A stretch of DNA of 20,366 nt from contig JAUWNP010000067.1 in NCBI GenBank assembly GCA_030612585.1, forward strand, positions 1 through 20,366. The letters run 5' to 3'. The notes beneath the pieces are model-generated. The model was not told where the DNA came from. It ran no database searches and was given only the letters and a program-made list of their open reading frames with translations. Numbering within the stretch: position 1 is the stretch's first letter; each line of letters starts with the position of its first letter. Position numbers and translations under genes: made by a program. Source of the DNA: Anaerolineae bacterium. GTDB lineage: Bacteria > Chloroflexota > Anaerolineae > B4-G1. Positions 1 to 6,907 of the stretch are shown one piece after another.

Positions 1-1532
1 CCGATGTGGATGTGGACTACCTCGAGGACCTGGGCTTCCCCGGCCAGTACCCCTTCACCCGAGGGGTGCAGCCAACGATGTACCGGGGTCGCTTCTGGAC
101 GATGCGCCAGTACGCCGGATACGCCGCCGCTGAAGAGTCCAATGCCCGCTACAAATACCTGCTGGAGCAGGGGCAGACTGGCCTCTCGGTAGCCTTCGAC
201 CTGCCCACGCAGATCGGTTACGACGCCGACGACCCGCTCGCCGAAGGGGAGGTGGGCAAGGTCGGCGTCTCTATCAGCAGTCTGGAGGACATGCGGACTC
301 TCTTCGATGACATTCCCCTGGACAAGGTCAGCACCTCGATGACCATCAACGCGCCGGCGGCCATCCTCCTGGCGATGTATATTGCCGTGGCGAAGGAGCA
401 GGGAGTGGAGCCCCGGCAACTGTGCGGCACAGTCCAAAACGACATCCTGAAAGAGTACATCGCCCGCGGCACCTACATCTTTCCGCCCCGCCCCTCCATG
501 CACCTGGTGACCGACCTCTTCCGCTACTGCGCAGCCGAGGTTCCCAGGTGGAACACCATCAGCATCAGCGGCTACCACATCCGCGAGGCCGGCTCTACCG
601 CCGTCCAGGAGGTCGCCTTCACTCTCGCCAACGGCATCGCCTACGTCCAGGCGGCCATTGACGTGGGGCTGGATGTAGATACCTTCGCCCCGCGTCTTTC
701 GTTCTTCTTCAACGCCCACAATGACTTTCTGGAAGAAATCGCCAAGTTCCGCGCTGCCCGCCGCCTCTGGGCGCGCATCATGCGGGAGCGGTTCGGCGCG
801 CAGAACACCCGCAGTTGGAAACTACGCTTCCATACCCAGACTGCTGGTTGTACTCTCACCGCCCAGCAGCCGGATAATAACGTCGTGCGGGTGACGCTCC
901 AGGCACTGGCGGCGGTGCTGGGCGGCACCCAGTCCCTGCACACCAACTCCCGCGACGAGGCGTTGTGGCTGCCCACCGAGGAGTCGGTGCGCATTGCCCT
1001 ACGCACACAGCAGATCATTGCCCACGAGTCCGGGGTGGCCAACACGGTGGACCCCCTGGCTGGCTCCTACGTCATCGAGTACCTCACCGGCGAGATTGAG
1101 CGGCGGGCGCAGGAGTACATTGAGAGAATTGACGCGTTGGGCGGTCCGCTCTCCGCCATCGAACAGGGGTACGTTCAACAGGAGATCGCCGACGTCGCCT
1201 ACCGGTACCAGAGGGAGATGGAGACGAGGAGCCGGATCGTGGTGGGAGTAAATGAGTACCGGGTAGATGAGGAAAAGATGGGGATGGAACGACTGATAGT
1301 TGATCCAGCCATCGAGGAGCGGCAACGGGCGCGGCTGGCAGCGCTGCGGGCGCGGCGGGATGGGGAGCGGGCCTCGGCTGCCCTGAGCCGCATTGAGAAG
1401 GCTGCCCGCGCTTCAGATGAGCCGCTGATGGATCTCTTCGTCACCGCCGTGGAGTCTGGCTGCACGCTGGGGGAGATCTGCCAAGTCCTGCGGAGCGTGT
1501 GGGGCGAGTACCGGCCACGGGTGAGCATATAG
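1..1532 (+). CDS. Methylmalonyl-CoA mutase large (catalytic) subunit, 5' end missing
   Basis: The gene runs off the left edge; the frame is open from base 3, so the GTG at 6 is probably internal. The enzyme interconverts methylmalonyl-CoA and succinyl-CoA using adenosylcobalamin in the cytoplasm. Counting from that GTG, about 508 residues of the TIM-barrel substrate domain are visible. Residues equivalent to the Propionibacterium mutase Tyr89 (RQYAG, Y36), Arg207 (IARGTY, R154) and His244 (SGYH, H191) are present. Ala is kept at the position that is Asp in 2-hydroxyisobutyryl-CoA mutase (VAFDLPT, A63). Together these favour methylmalonyl-CoA over isobutyryl-CoA or 2-hydroxyisobutyryl-CoA. The protein ends at about residue 508 with no cobalamin-binding domain, as in two-subunit archaeal-type mutases, so the B12 subunit must lie elsewhere. 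One small oddity is PSMH, where the Propionibacterium sequence has PSMR. The family call is very secure; substrate specificity is inferred from residues. Confidence 0.95.
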   Translation, partial: DVDVDYLEDLGFPGQYPFTRGVQPTMYRGRFWTMRQYAGYAAAEESNARYKYLLEQGQTGLSVAFDLPTQIGYDADDPLAEGEVGKVGVSISSLEDMRTLFDDIPLDKVSTSMTINAPAAILLAMYIAVAKEQGVEPRQLCGTVQNDILKEYIARGTYIFPPRPSMHLVTDLFRYCAAEVPRWNTISISGYHIREAGSTAVQEVAFTLANGIAYVQAAIDVGLDVDTFAPRLSFFFNAHNDFLEEIAKFRAARRLWARIMRERFGAQNTRSWKLRFHTQTAGCTLTAQQPDNNVVRVTLQALAAVLGGTQSLHTNSRDEALWLPTEESVRIALRTQQIIAHESGVANTVDPLAGSYVIEYLTGEIERRAQEYIERIDALGGPLSAIEQGYVQQEIADVAYRYQREMETRSRIVVGVNEYRVDEEKMGMERLIVDPAIEERQRARLAALRARRDGERASAALSRIEKAARASDEPLMDLFVTAVESGCTLGEICQVLRSVWGEYRPRVSI

Positions 1533-1536
1533 AGAT

Positions 1537-1588
1537 TTGACTTCTGACTACAATTCGTATACAATTGACTACAAATTGTAGTCAGGAG
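1537..1588 (+). promoter_or_regulatory. Sigma70-type promoter with palindromic operator for the wHTH-NTase gene
   Basis: TTGACT (1537-1542), a 17-bp spacer and TACAAT (1560-1565) form a near-consensus promoter. Directly after the -10 box lies a perfect 19-bp palindrome, TGACTACAA-A-TTGTAGTCA (1566-1584), which would cover the transcription start. A further TGACTACAA half-site sits inside the promoter spacer (1545-1553), exactly 21 bp, or two helical turns, upstream of the first palindrome arm. A Shine-Dalgarno AGGAG (1584-1588) touches the palindrome and lies 8 nt before the ATG at 1597. The layout is seen directly; autorepression by the winged-helix protein encoded next is inferred. Confidence 0.8.
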
Positions 1589-1596
1589 CAGATGGA

Positions 1597-2181
1597 ATGT
1601 TGGAAAAACTGATTTCCTCCTCAGCGAGGGTCAAAATCATCAGACTGCTACTGCTTAACGAGGAGAAACGATATTATCAGCGAGAGATTGCTGAACTGAC
1701 GGGGCTGCCCGTGCGGGCGGTCCAGCGGGAAGGCATCAGGCTAACCGAGATGGGGCTCTTGCACCGAACTGAAGATGGCAACCGGGTCTACTTTCAAGCC
1801 AACCCGGCATGCTCAATCTTTCCCGAACTGAAGCGTATCCTATTGAAAACCGTTGCCCTTGAGTCTCTACTGGGCGATGCTCTCGCCGGGGGCGAGCAGA
1901 TCGAGATCGCCTTCATCTATGGCTCATACGCCGCCAGCCGGGAAACAATCACTAGCGACATTGACCTTTTTGTCATCGGCTTCACCTCCAGCCGGCAGTT
2001 ATCTACAGCGTTGCGCCCCGTGCAGGCCGAAATTCAGCGAGATGTCAATTATCACTTGGTCACTCCAGAGGATCTCCAGGAAAAAATCCTCCAGGGCAAC
2101 GGCTTCCTGCGCAATGTGCTTGATGGTCCGAAAATCTTTGTGATTGGCAATGAAGAGACGCTACGCGCGCTTACTGCGTGA
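1597..2181 (+). CDS. Winged-helix regulator fused to a nucleotidyltransferase-fold (MNT-like) domain
   Basis: The 194-residue protein has an N-terminal winged helix-turn-helix (about residues 1-70; helices around YYQREIAELTGLPVRAVQRE, then a wing with RTEDGNRVYF). A minimal nucleotidyltransferase-fold domain follows (about 95-190), with the GS motif in IYGSYAASRE (109-115) and the paired acidic residues in SDIDL (120-124). The third acidic residue expected near VNYHLV looks like Asn, so catalysis is doubtful; this is judged by eye. Proteins of this architecture are DNA-binding regulators often paired with HEPN proteins. The ATG is well supported by AGGAG 8 nt upstream. The gene follows its own promoter and palindromic operator and overlaps the HEPN-like gene by about 32 bp, which suggests translational coupling. 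The domain call is firm; the regulatory target is inferred to be its own promoter. Confidence 0.85.
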   Translation: MLEKLISSSARVKIIRLLLLNEEKRYYQREIAELTGLPVRAVQREGIRLTEMGLLHRTEDGNRVYFQANPACSIFPELKRILLKTVALESLLGDALAGGEQIEIAFIYGSYAASRETITSDIDLFVIGFTSSRQLSTALRPVQAEIQRDVNYHLVTPEDLQEKILQGNGFLRNVLDGPKIFVIGNEETLRALTA

Positions 2182-2602
2182 GGGACGCATTCGGCCCCAC
2201 CGCACGAACCCTGCTGAGATCGCTGATTTGTTCGCGGTGGTCGAGCGCGACTTGACCGACGCCGCCATTGAGGCGCTTTCATCTGACCGCCGATTAGCCA
2301 CGTCTTACAACGCAGCACTCCAGGCCGCCACGGCGATGATGTATGCGGAAGGCTACCGGACAACCGGCGTGGGCCACCACCGGACGACCTTTGAGTTTCT
2401 CAAGGCCATCTCGGTGAGGGAATTCGGTGATCTGGCAGACTATCTCGACGACTGCCGGCGCAAGCGGAACCGAGCGGACTACGTCGGAGTGGGCTATGCC
2501 TCCGACACCGAGGCCAGGTATCTGCTGGTAGAGGCCCGAAAGTTTGCAGAGATTACCCGGACCTGGATTCGGGTGCAGCACCCGAATTTGATGCCGGTGT
2601 GA
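2150..2602 (+). CDS. HEPN-like small protein (resembles the SAV_6107-type HEPN group)
   Basis: This is a 150-residue, mainly helical protein. An ATG at 2150 is chosen over a TTG at 2144; both lie inside the 3' end of the preceding gene, and neither has a clear ribosome site, which fits coupling. The central part reads like the HEPN four-helix bundle: [20 protein letters not shown], then GHHRTT, then a C-terminal [13 protein letters not shown] RNases usually carry R-x4-6-H; here the equivalent stretch is R-N-R-A-D-Y, with Tyr in place of His, as I recall for SAV_6107-like members. RNase activity is therefore uncertain. Pairing with a winged-helix/nucleotidyltransferase protein recalls MNT-HEPN toxin-antitoxin modules, but here the NTase partner carries a DNA-binding domain. 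The fold assignment rests on motif memory only. Confidence 0.6.
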   Translation: MKRRYARLLREGRIRPHRTNPAEIADLFAVVERDLTDAAIEALSSDRRLATSYNAALQAATAMMYAEGYRTTGVGHHRTTFEFLKAISVREFGDLADYLDDCRRKRNRADYVGVGYASDTEARYLLVEARKFAEITRTWIRVQHPNLMPV

Positions 2603-3987
2603 ACACCTCATTGCGATGCTCAATGCTGACTGGCAGGATATTCGCCCTTCTTACTCTACTCTCACTGCTGACGGCGTGCGTGGCCAACCCCACTGCCATT
2701 CCCTCCCCTACGCCCACCCCACCGCCGACGGCCACGCCGACGCCCTTGCCCTCCCCCTTTCCTACCGCCATCGCCACCCACACTCCCGTACCATCCCCCA
2801 CATCCACATCCACTCCCACACCCACCCACACACCAACCTCCACACCCTTCCCCACCCACACGCCCACACCCCCTACCCCCACACCTCTTCCCCCTACATC
2901 CCCACCCCCCTTCGCCCCTGCCCACCCACCTGGGCGGGAGTTCGCCACGCTGGACGACTTCTGGGCCGGGGAGGCCGAGTGGGTGCTGGAGGAATTCGAC
3001 GTGGGCCTGCCCGTGGGAGAATCGGACACCGTCTACCGGGGCGGCACTGAGTTCTGGTCCTACCTGCACGCCAGTCACCAATCGGCGGGCGTGGTGGACC
3101 AGTGCGGCGATCCAGCCCCCTTCCCCGGCTGCATCACGCTGTGGAAAAGCCACGACGGAGGGCTCCACTTCGCTCTCGAAAACCCCATCTGTCTCTTCCC
3201 CTGCACCACGTGCCCCTGTGACCCAGGGCAGGATCACACCCAGCAGCAGCAGTACCCGCGTGTCTTCTTCGATACCGACCGCGCCTATATGGTCTACGAG
3301 TGGGGAGCGGGCACCTTCTTGCGCACCTCCCCCGATGGCCTCAACTGGTCGGCCGAGGCCCACGTGCCCGGCACCGGGGCCTGGCACGCCGAGCAGGGGA
3401 CTTGCAGCGAACCGGAATCCGTCGGCGAGCACCCCCACATCTACTCCGAACTGGAGGTCGAGTGCCTGGTGGGCGCGCCGCCGGGCATCTACATCGAGGG
3501 CAATCTGCTCTACGTCTTCGTCGGGCTGGGGCGGGCTCCGGGGCACATGGGCTGCTACGTGGGCGATAAGTACGCCGGGGCGGGGGGCTTGCACAAGTGC
3601 GGTTCCAATCCGCTCTTTGGGGCAGAACTTGGCTACGGCCCTGTCGAGGTGCTGGGGGCCGATGCCAACCCTTACTTCGAGTTCCGCACCATCTCCTCGG
3701 CCGACGTGGCGCGGGTGGGCGACCACTACTACATGGCCTACGAGGGGGTGCGCGGCCCCAGCGATCCCACCGTCGTGGATGACCAGTTCGGCCTGGGGTT
3801 CGCCCGCAGCATGGGGCCGGCCATTGACGGGCCGTGGGAGAGATACCCCGGCAACCCGGTGATTATGAACCTGGCCAACAACTGGGGCATCGGCCACGCC
3901 GACATCGTCATCGTCGGCCCAGTCACCTACCTCTACACCGCCACCTCGACTACCACGCGCGGGCGGTACGTTCTAGTACGACGATAA
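2599..3987 (+). CDS. Surface lipoprotein with Thr/Pro stalk and beta-propeller-like (glycosidase-like) domain
   Basis: A GTG at 2599 overlaps the HEPN gene's stop by four bases; an ATG at 2623 is an equally possible start and gives a tidier signal peptide. The hydrophobic segment [15 protein letters not shown] ends in a lipobox, so lipid attachment at that Cys (C27 from the GTG) is likely. Residues of about 30-112 are an extreme Thr/Pro/Ser/His-poor-charge stalk with repeated TPT units. The remaining 350 residues include repeating features seen in five-bladed propeller glycosidases, such as [45 protein letters not shown] and GIGHADIV. Several Cys residues cluster around [13 protein letters not shown] and could form disulfides outside the cell. 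I infer extracellular glycan binding or cleavage; no catalytic residues can be assigned by eye. Secretion is well supported; function is not. Confidence 0.7.
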   Translation: MNTSLRCSMLTGRIFALLTLLSLLTACVANPTAIPSPTPTPPPTATPTPLPSPFPTAIATHTPVPSPTSTSTPTPTHTPTSTPFPTHTPTPPTPTPLPPTSPPPFAPAHPPGREFATLDDFWAGEAEWVLEEFDVGLPVGESDTVYRGGTEFWSYLHASHQSAGVVDQCGDPAPFPGCITLWKSHDGGLHFALENPICLFPCTTCPCDPGQDHTQQQQYPRVFFDTDRAYMVYEWGAGTFLRTSPDGLNWSAEAHVPGTGAWHAEQGTCSEPESVGEHPHIYSELEVECLVGAPPGIYIEGNLLYVFVGLGRAPGHMGCYVGDKYAGAGGLHKCGSNPLFGAELGYGPVEVLGADANPYFEFRTISSADVARVGDHYYMAYEGVRGPSDPTVVDDQFGLGFARSMGPAIDGPWERYPGNPVIMNLANNWGIGHADIVIVGPVTYLYTATSTTTRGRYVLVRR

Positions 3988-3988
3988 C

Positions 3989-4098
3989 GTATCTTCTCAA
4001 TACCTTGGGGCAAGGGCAGCGTAGGGCGGTTTTGCTAACCGCCACAGGGTCGGATAGCAAATCCGACCTACTTTCGCCCCAACTTTTTGAGAAGATAC
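3989..4098. repeat. Nested cloverleaf-like inverted-repeat element between convergent genes
   Basis: Perfect 12-bp outer arms (GTATCTTCTCAA at 3989-4000; TTGAGAAGATAC at 4087-4098) enclose 7-bp arms (TTGGGGC at 4005-4011; GCCCCAA at 4076-4082). Inside are two hairpins: GGCGGTT-TTGCT-AACCGCC (4025-4043) and GGTCGGAT-AGCAA-ATCCGACC (4048-4068). GTAG at 4021 and CTAC at 4068-4071 can close the pair. The two hairpins are diverged inverted copies of each other and their loops, TTGCT and AGCAA, are exact complements. No protein is encoded. It may act as a two-way terminator for the flanking lipoprotein genes or be a small palindromic mobile repeat. Confidence 0.85.
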
Positions 4099-4108
4099 AT
4101 TACGTGCA

Positions 4109-4987
4109 TCAGTCGTAGACAGAGATGACCGATGGCACCGGGACGAGGGAGTTGATCTCCACGGGTGCCTCGTTTGTCCTCAGCCACAGCCCTGTGGAGA
4201 AGCCCCCATCCAGGTTGAGCGCCACGTCCAGGTCGAGATCGGATTCCGCGAGAAAGCGCGCCAGTCCATGGAGACTGAGGTAGCCACGAGGGGCGACAAT
4301 AAATAGGATGCGCCCCTGACGGTCCTGGGCCACGACGGTGCGGCGGGAGGGACGACCGTCATCGGCGTTGGCGGGGAAGCCCATCACGCCGCCCGGCTTG
4401 ACCAGCACCGGGAACGATTGTAGTGCCTCTATCAGGGGCTCGTTGGGGTCGTAGGGCTGGTCTCGGAGCCAGCGCACACTCGCTTTCTCCTCCAGAGGGG
4501 AGGGGTTGACGGCGAACATACCGGCGAAGCCCCCGTAAGGGGTGCCCCAGGCCCGCCCGTCGCTGATGAGCAGACCCACGGTCTCGTTTTCGGTGGTGAA
4601 GTAACCGCCGTTGACGACCAGCAACGGCTGGAGCAACCCGGCCCAGGCACTCACCGGGCGGGGCACGACGGGGTCGTAGTGGACGCGGAAGCGCACGGCG
4701 GTGGAATCAAGCCGGACGATGACCAACTGCTCGGCGGCCTCGCCGGTCTCCACGCGCACCTGGCGCAACTCGACGCCCGGTTGTAGCAGTTGCCAGCCAG
4801 TGTCGGGCGGCTCGGGGATGAGCGTTGGCCAGGGGGTGAACGTTGGCCAGGGAGTGGGAGAGGATGTCGGGGTTGGCGTTGGGGTTGGCGTCGGAGTGGG
4901 AGGTGGCGGAAGCAGAGCACAGCCCAACACCAGCAGCGTCAGGCAGAGAGGGAGAAAACGGCGTAACGAAGACACAGGTATAACCAC
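4109..4987 (-). CDS. Lipoprotein with NAGPA/DUF2233 (phosphodiester glycosidase) domain
   Basis: This is a 292-residue predicted lipoprotein. It has an N-terminal Arg-Arg followed by FLPLCLTLLVLGC, with the lipobox Cys at 23, and then a Pro/Thr stalk (about 27-60) that places the domain away from the membrane. The catalytic-type domain (about 65-292) carries hallmarks of the phosphodiester N-acetylglucosaminidase (NAGPA, DUF2233) fold: VVNGGYF (124-130), SRRTVVA (214-220) with a following GRILFIV strand, and ALNLDGGFSTGL (256-267). Family members hydrolyse sugar phosphodiesters, for example in cell-surface polymers; the substrate here is unknown. The start is GTG at 4987, with a second GTG at 4975 possible; neither has a good ribosome site. 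The gene converges with the other Thr/Pro lipoprotein across the cloverleaf element. Between this gene's start and the receiver gene (4988-5122) I see no further feature. Confidence 0.85.
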   Translation of the reverse strand: MVIPVSSLRRFLPLCLTLLVLGCALLPPPPTPTPTPTPTPTSSPTPWPTFTPWPTLIPEPPDTGWQLLQPGVELRQVRVETGEAAEQLVIVRLDSTAVRFRVHYDPVVPRPVSAWAGLLQPLLVVNGGYFTTENETVGLLISDGRAWGTPYGGFAGMFAVNPSPLEEKASVRWLRDQPYDPNEPLIEALQSFPVLVKPGGVMGFPANADDGRPSRRTVVAQDRQGRILFIVAPRGYLSLHGLARFLAESDLDLDVALNLDGGFSTGLWLRTNEAPVEINSLVPVPSVISVYD

Positions 4988-5122
4988 TACGGGTGTAAAC
5001 CGGCGAATTCTACGTACACCACTCCAGCACCCTCATCCACCCAACACTGCAGGCGGTCGCTGCGGTTGACACGGTACTGAAGCAATCCGGTCCACTTCTT
5101 GGCGACCACTTGTCTGGCAACG

Positions 5123-5761
5123 TTATATGGAGTCTATGACTGGTTCGTCCGCAATGCGCTGCGCGCACTCCGCCAGTTCACGCAGCCGCTGTGCCTCTAC
5201 GGAGAGGCCACGGGCGCGCCGCATGTGCTCGAAAGCCTGGCTGTATAACGTGGCTGCGTGCCCCCATTCGTGAGTGAACTCAGCGATGCGGGCCGCCTGC
5301 TCCAACGCCAACGATGCCAGTTCCCACTTGCCCTCGCCAGCGTACTGGGTGGCTGTCTGTTCCAGGTCAGCCGGGCGCTGTCTGGGAAGTGGGCGTTCGG
5401 GCTCAGTCAGGACACGCTCGATGGTCGGCAGCAGCAGGTCGTACCAATTCGACTTAGGCAGATATTCATAGAAGTCCAATTGTATGGCGCGGGCCTCGGT
5501 CTCCAGCGAAGCGTAGCCAGTGAATATGATCACCTGCAAGGCAGGCTGCAACTGGCGCAGCATCGCAGCCACCTGGAAACCGTCCATCTCGGGCATCTTC
5601 ATGTCCAACACGGCCACGTCGCAAGGCGTCTCACGTGCCCGCTCTACCGCTTCACGGGCACTGCTGGCCATCACGATCGTATAACCAGCCCGTTTCAGGT
5701 AGTCCTCCAGACTTTCGAGCGCGAGTAAATCGTCGTCCATCACCAGTATAGTTGATGACAT
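5123..5761 (-). CDS. Response regulator: receiver domain with helical C-terminal tail, no DNA-binding domain
   Basis: The 212-residue protein starts with a complete receiver domain (1 to about 118): acidic pocket MDDD (8-11), phospho-acceptor Asp53 in AVLDMKMPEMDG, Thr81 (FTGYA) and Lys103 (YLPKS). The remaining 90 residues are Ala/Glu/Arg-rich and predicted helical, with TPR-like spacing (WELASLALEQAARIAE, then HAATLYSQAFEHMRRARG). No winged helix or GGDEF/EAL motif is visible, so output is probably through protein contact. ATG at 5761 has a perfect AGGAGG nine bases upstream, lying across the end of the histidine kinase gene, whose stop is only 5 nt away. It is thus the last gene of the hppA-GAF-kinase run. 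The receiver call is certain; the tail's role is not. Confidence 0.9.
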   Translation of the reverse strand: MSSTILVMDDDLLALESLEDYLKRAGYTIVMASSAREAVERARETPCDVAVLDMKMPEMDGFQVAAMLRQLQPALQVIIFTGYASLETEARAIQLDFYEYLPKSNWYDLLLPTIERVLTEPERPLPRQRPADLEQTATQYAGEGKWELASLALEQAARIAEFTHEWGHAATLYSQAFEHMRRARGLSVEAQRLRELAECAQRIADEPVIDSI

Positions 5762-5766
5762 TGTAC

Positions 5767-6906
5767 CTAACCTCCTGTAAAATTTTGAGTAGTGCCAGGA
5801 GAAACGTGTCCGGGACGAATCGGCAGTCGGATGATGATGGTGGTCCCTTGGCCCACGGTACTGGTCAGATCAATACGACCGCCGTGGTTCTCGACGTTCC
5901 TGCGGGCGACGTAAAGCCCCAACCCGCTCCCTTTTTGCCCGTTTCTCCAATCCGAGAAGCCGATGCGGAAGATTTTCTCCTGCATCTCCTGGGGGATGCC
6001 GATGCCTGTATCCTCGATCTCAACAGCGACCCACGCGTCCTCCCGTTCCCGCCGCGTGCGCAGCGTGAGTGCCCCGCCGTCAAGCATAGCCCGCCCGGCG
6101 TTAGTTAGCAAATTGTGGAAAGCCCGCTCCAACTGGGCGCGGCTGCCCTGTATCGGGGGGATGTCTGCGGCCCACTCCCGTATGATTGTCACGTCTGGAT
6201 AGCCGTAACTGAACTCCTGCACCAGCCGTTCTAGCAGGCGATGGAGGTCGAGCGTCTCCCAGCGCCAGACCTCGCTGCTATCCAAGGCCACCGCCACGTG
6301 GCCCAAGTCGTCGGCCAGACGCTTGATACGGGCCAGAATCTGCCGTATGACCTCGATAGAGCGCTCAGCCTCCGGCTCCGCCGCCACCAGCCTGGCCAGC
6401 GCCTGCACTCGCTGGGTGAGCACAAAGTAGGTCGTGCCGCCGATGTCATGGCCCACCTCGCGCGCCAGGAGTCGCAGTTCCTCTTCGGCCTGCTGCTTGC
6501 GACGGCGCAGTTCCTGCCACTCGAAGCCGCGTTCGATGCGCACGATCCATTGATCCAGCGGCTCAGATTTGTTGACAAAGTCCTTTGCCCCTCCGCGCAT
6601 AGCCGCGACCACGTTCTCGTACACACCATAGGCGCTGAGCATGATGACGTAGGTTTGCTCCAGCATGTGCTTCTCGCGCATCAGGCGGAGCACTTCCATC
6701 CCATCCAGCCCCGGCATATTGATGTCAAGCAGCATTACGTCGTAGGGGGCTTGCTCCAGCCGGGTCAGCGCCTCCTCCCCCCTCGCCGCAGCCTCCACTT
6801 GCCAGCCCTGCGCTGCAAACGATGAGTTGTTGAGAAAGGCAACCACTTCCTCGCGGAAAAATGGCTCATCATCTACCACCAGAATCGTCTTCTGGTCTAC
6901 CTCCAT
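5767..6906 (-). CDS. Receiver-histidine kinase hybrid (receiver at N-terminus)
   Basis: This is a 379-residue cytoplasmic protein with no membrane segment. The receiver (about 5-128) has DDE acidic residues, phospho-acceptor Asp61 (MLLDINMPGLDG), Ser91 and Lys113. A coiled linker (about 129-148, rich in Arg/Glu/Gln) leads to a dimerisation helix with H153 in REVGHDIGGTTY, where HD replaces the common HE. The ATPase domain is intact: N-box FHNLLTNAGRAM (N265, N269), G1 box EDTGIGIP (298-305) and G2 box GSGLGLYV (326-333). It should therefore autophosphorylate. The ATG at 6906 follows a GAAGG-type ribosome site and lies one base from the upstream GAF gene's stop. It probably passes phosphate to the short receiver protein downstream, and it may be controlled through its own receiver by another kinase. 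Confidence 0.93.
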   Translation of the reverse strand: MEVDQKTILVVDDEPFFREEVVAFLNNSSFAAQGWQVEAAARGEEALTRLEQAPYDVMLLDINMPGLDGMEVLRLMREKHMLEQTYVIMLSAYGVYENVVAAMRGGAKDFVNKSEPLDQWIVRIERGFEWQELRRRKQQAEEELRLLAREVGHDIGGTTYFVLTQRVQALARLVAAEPEAERSIEVIRQILARIKRLADDLGHVAVALDSSEVWRWETLDLHRLLERLVQEFSYGYPDVTIIREWAADIPPIQGSRAQLERAFHNLLTNAGRAMLDGGALTLRTRREREDAWVAVEIEDTGIGIPQEMQEKIFRIGFSDWRNGQKGSGLGLYVARRNVENHGGRIDLTSTVGQGTTIIIRLPIRPGHVSPGTTQNFTGG

Positions 6907-6907
6907 A

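Noticed and set aside
1537..2602. Calling the wHTH-NTase/HEPN pair a proven toxin-antitoxin system
   Set aside because: Both proteins appear to deviate at key catalytic positions and there is no functional evidence, so only the domain architecture is claimed.
2690..2935. CCCACACC-like repetitive DNA that could be a microsatellite or CRISPR-like array
   Set aside because: It is in frame throughout and encodes the Thr/Pro stalk; there are no regular repeat-spacer units.
2662..3897. A 411-codon open frame on the minus strand opposite the propeller lipoprotein gene
   Set aside because: It is a shadow of the GC-rich plus-strand gene: it has low-complexity Gly/Val/Arg content, no family motif, and the plus strand has a signal peptide and coherent domain.
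5065..5122. TTGACA at about 5065 as a promoter in the gap between the lipoprotein and receiver genes
   Set aside because: No acceptable -10 box lies 16-18 bp downstream and no plus-strand gene starts nearby.
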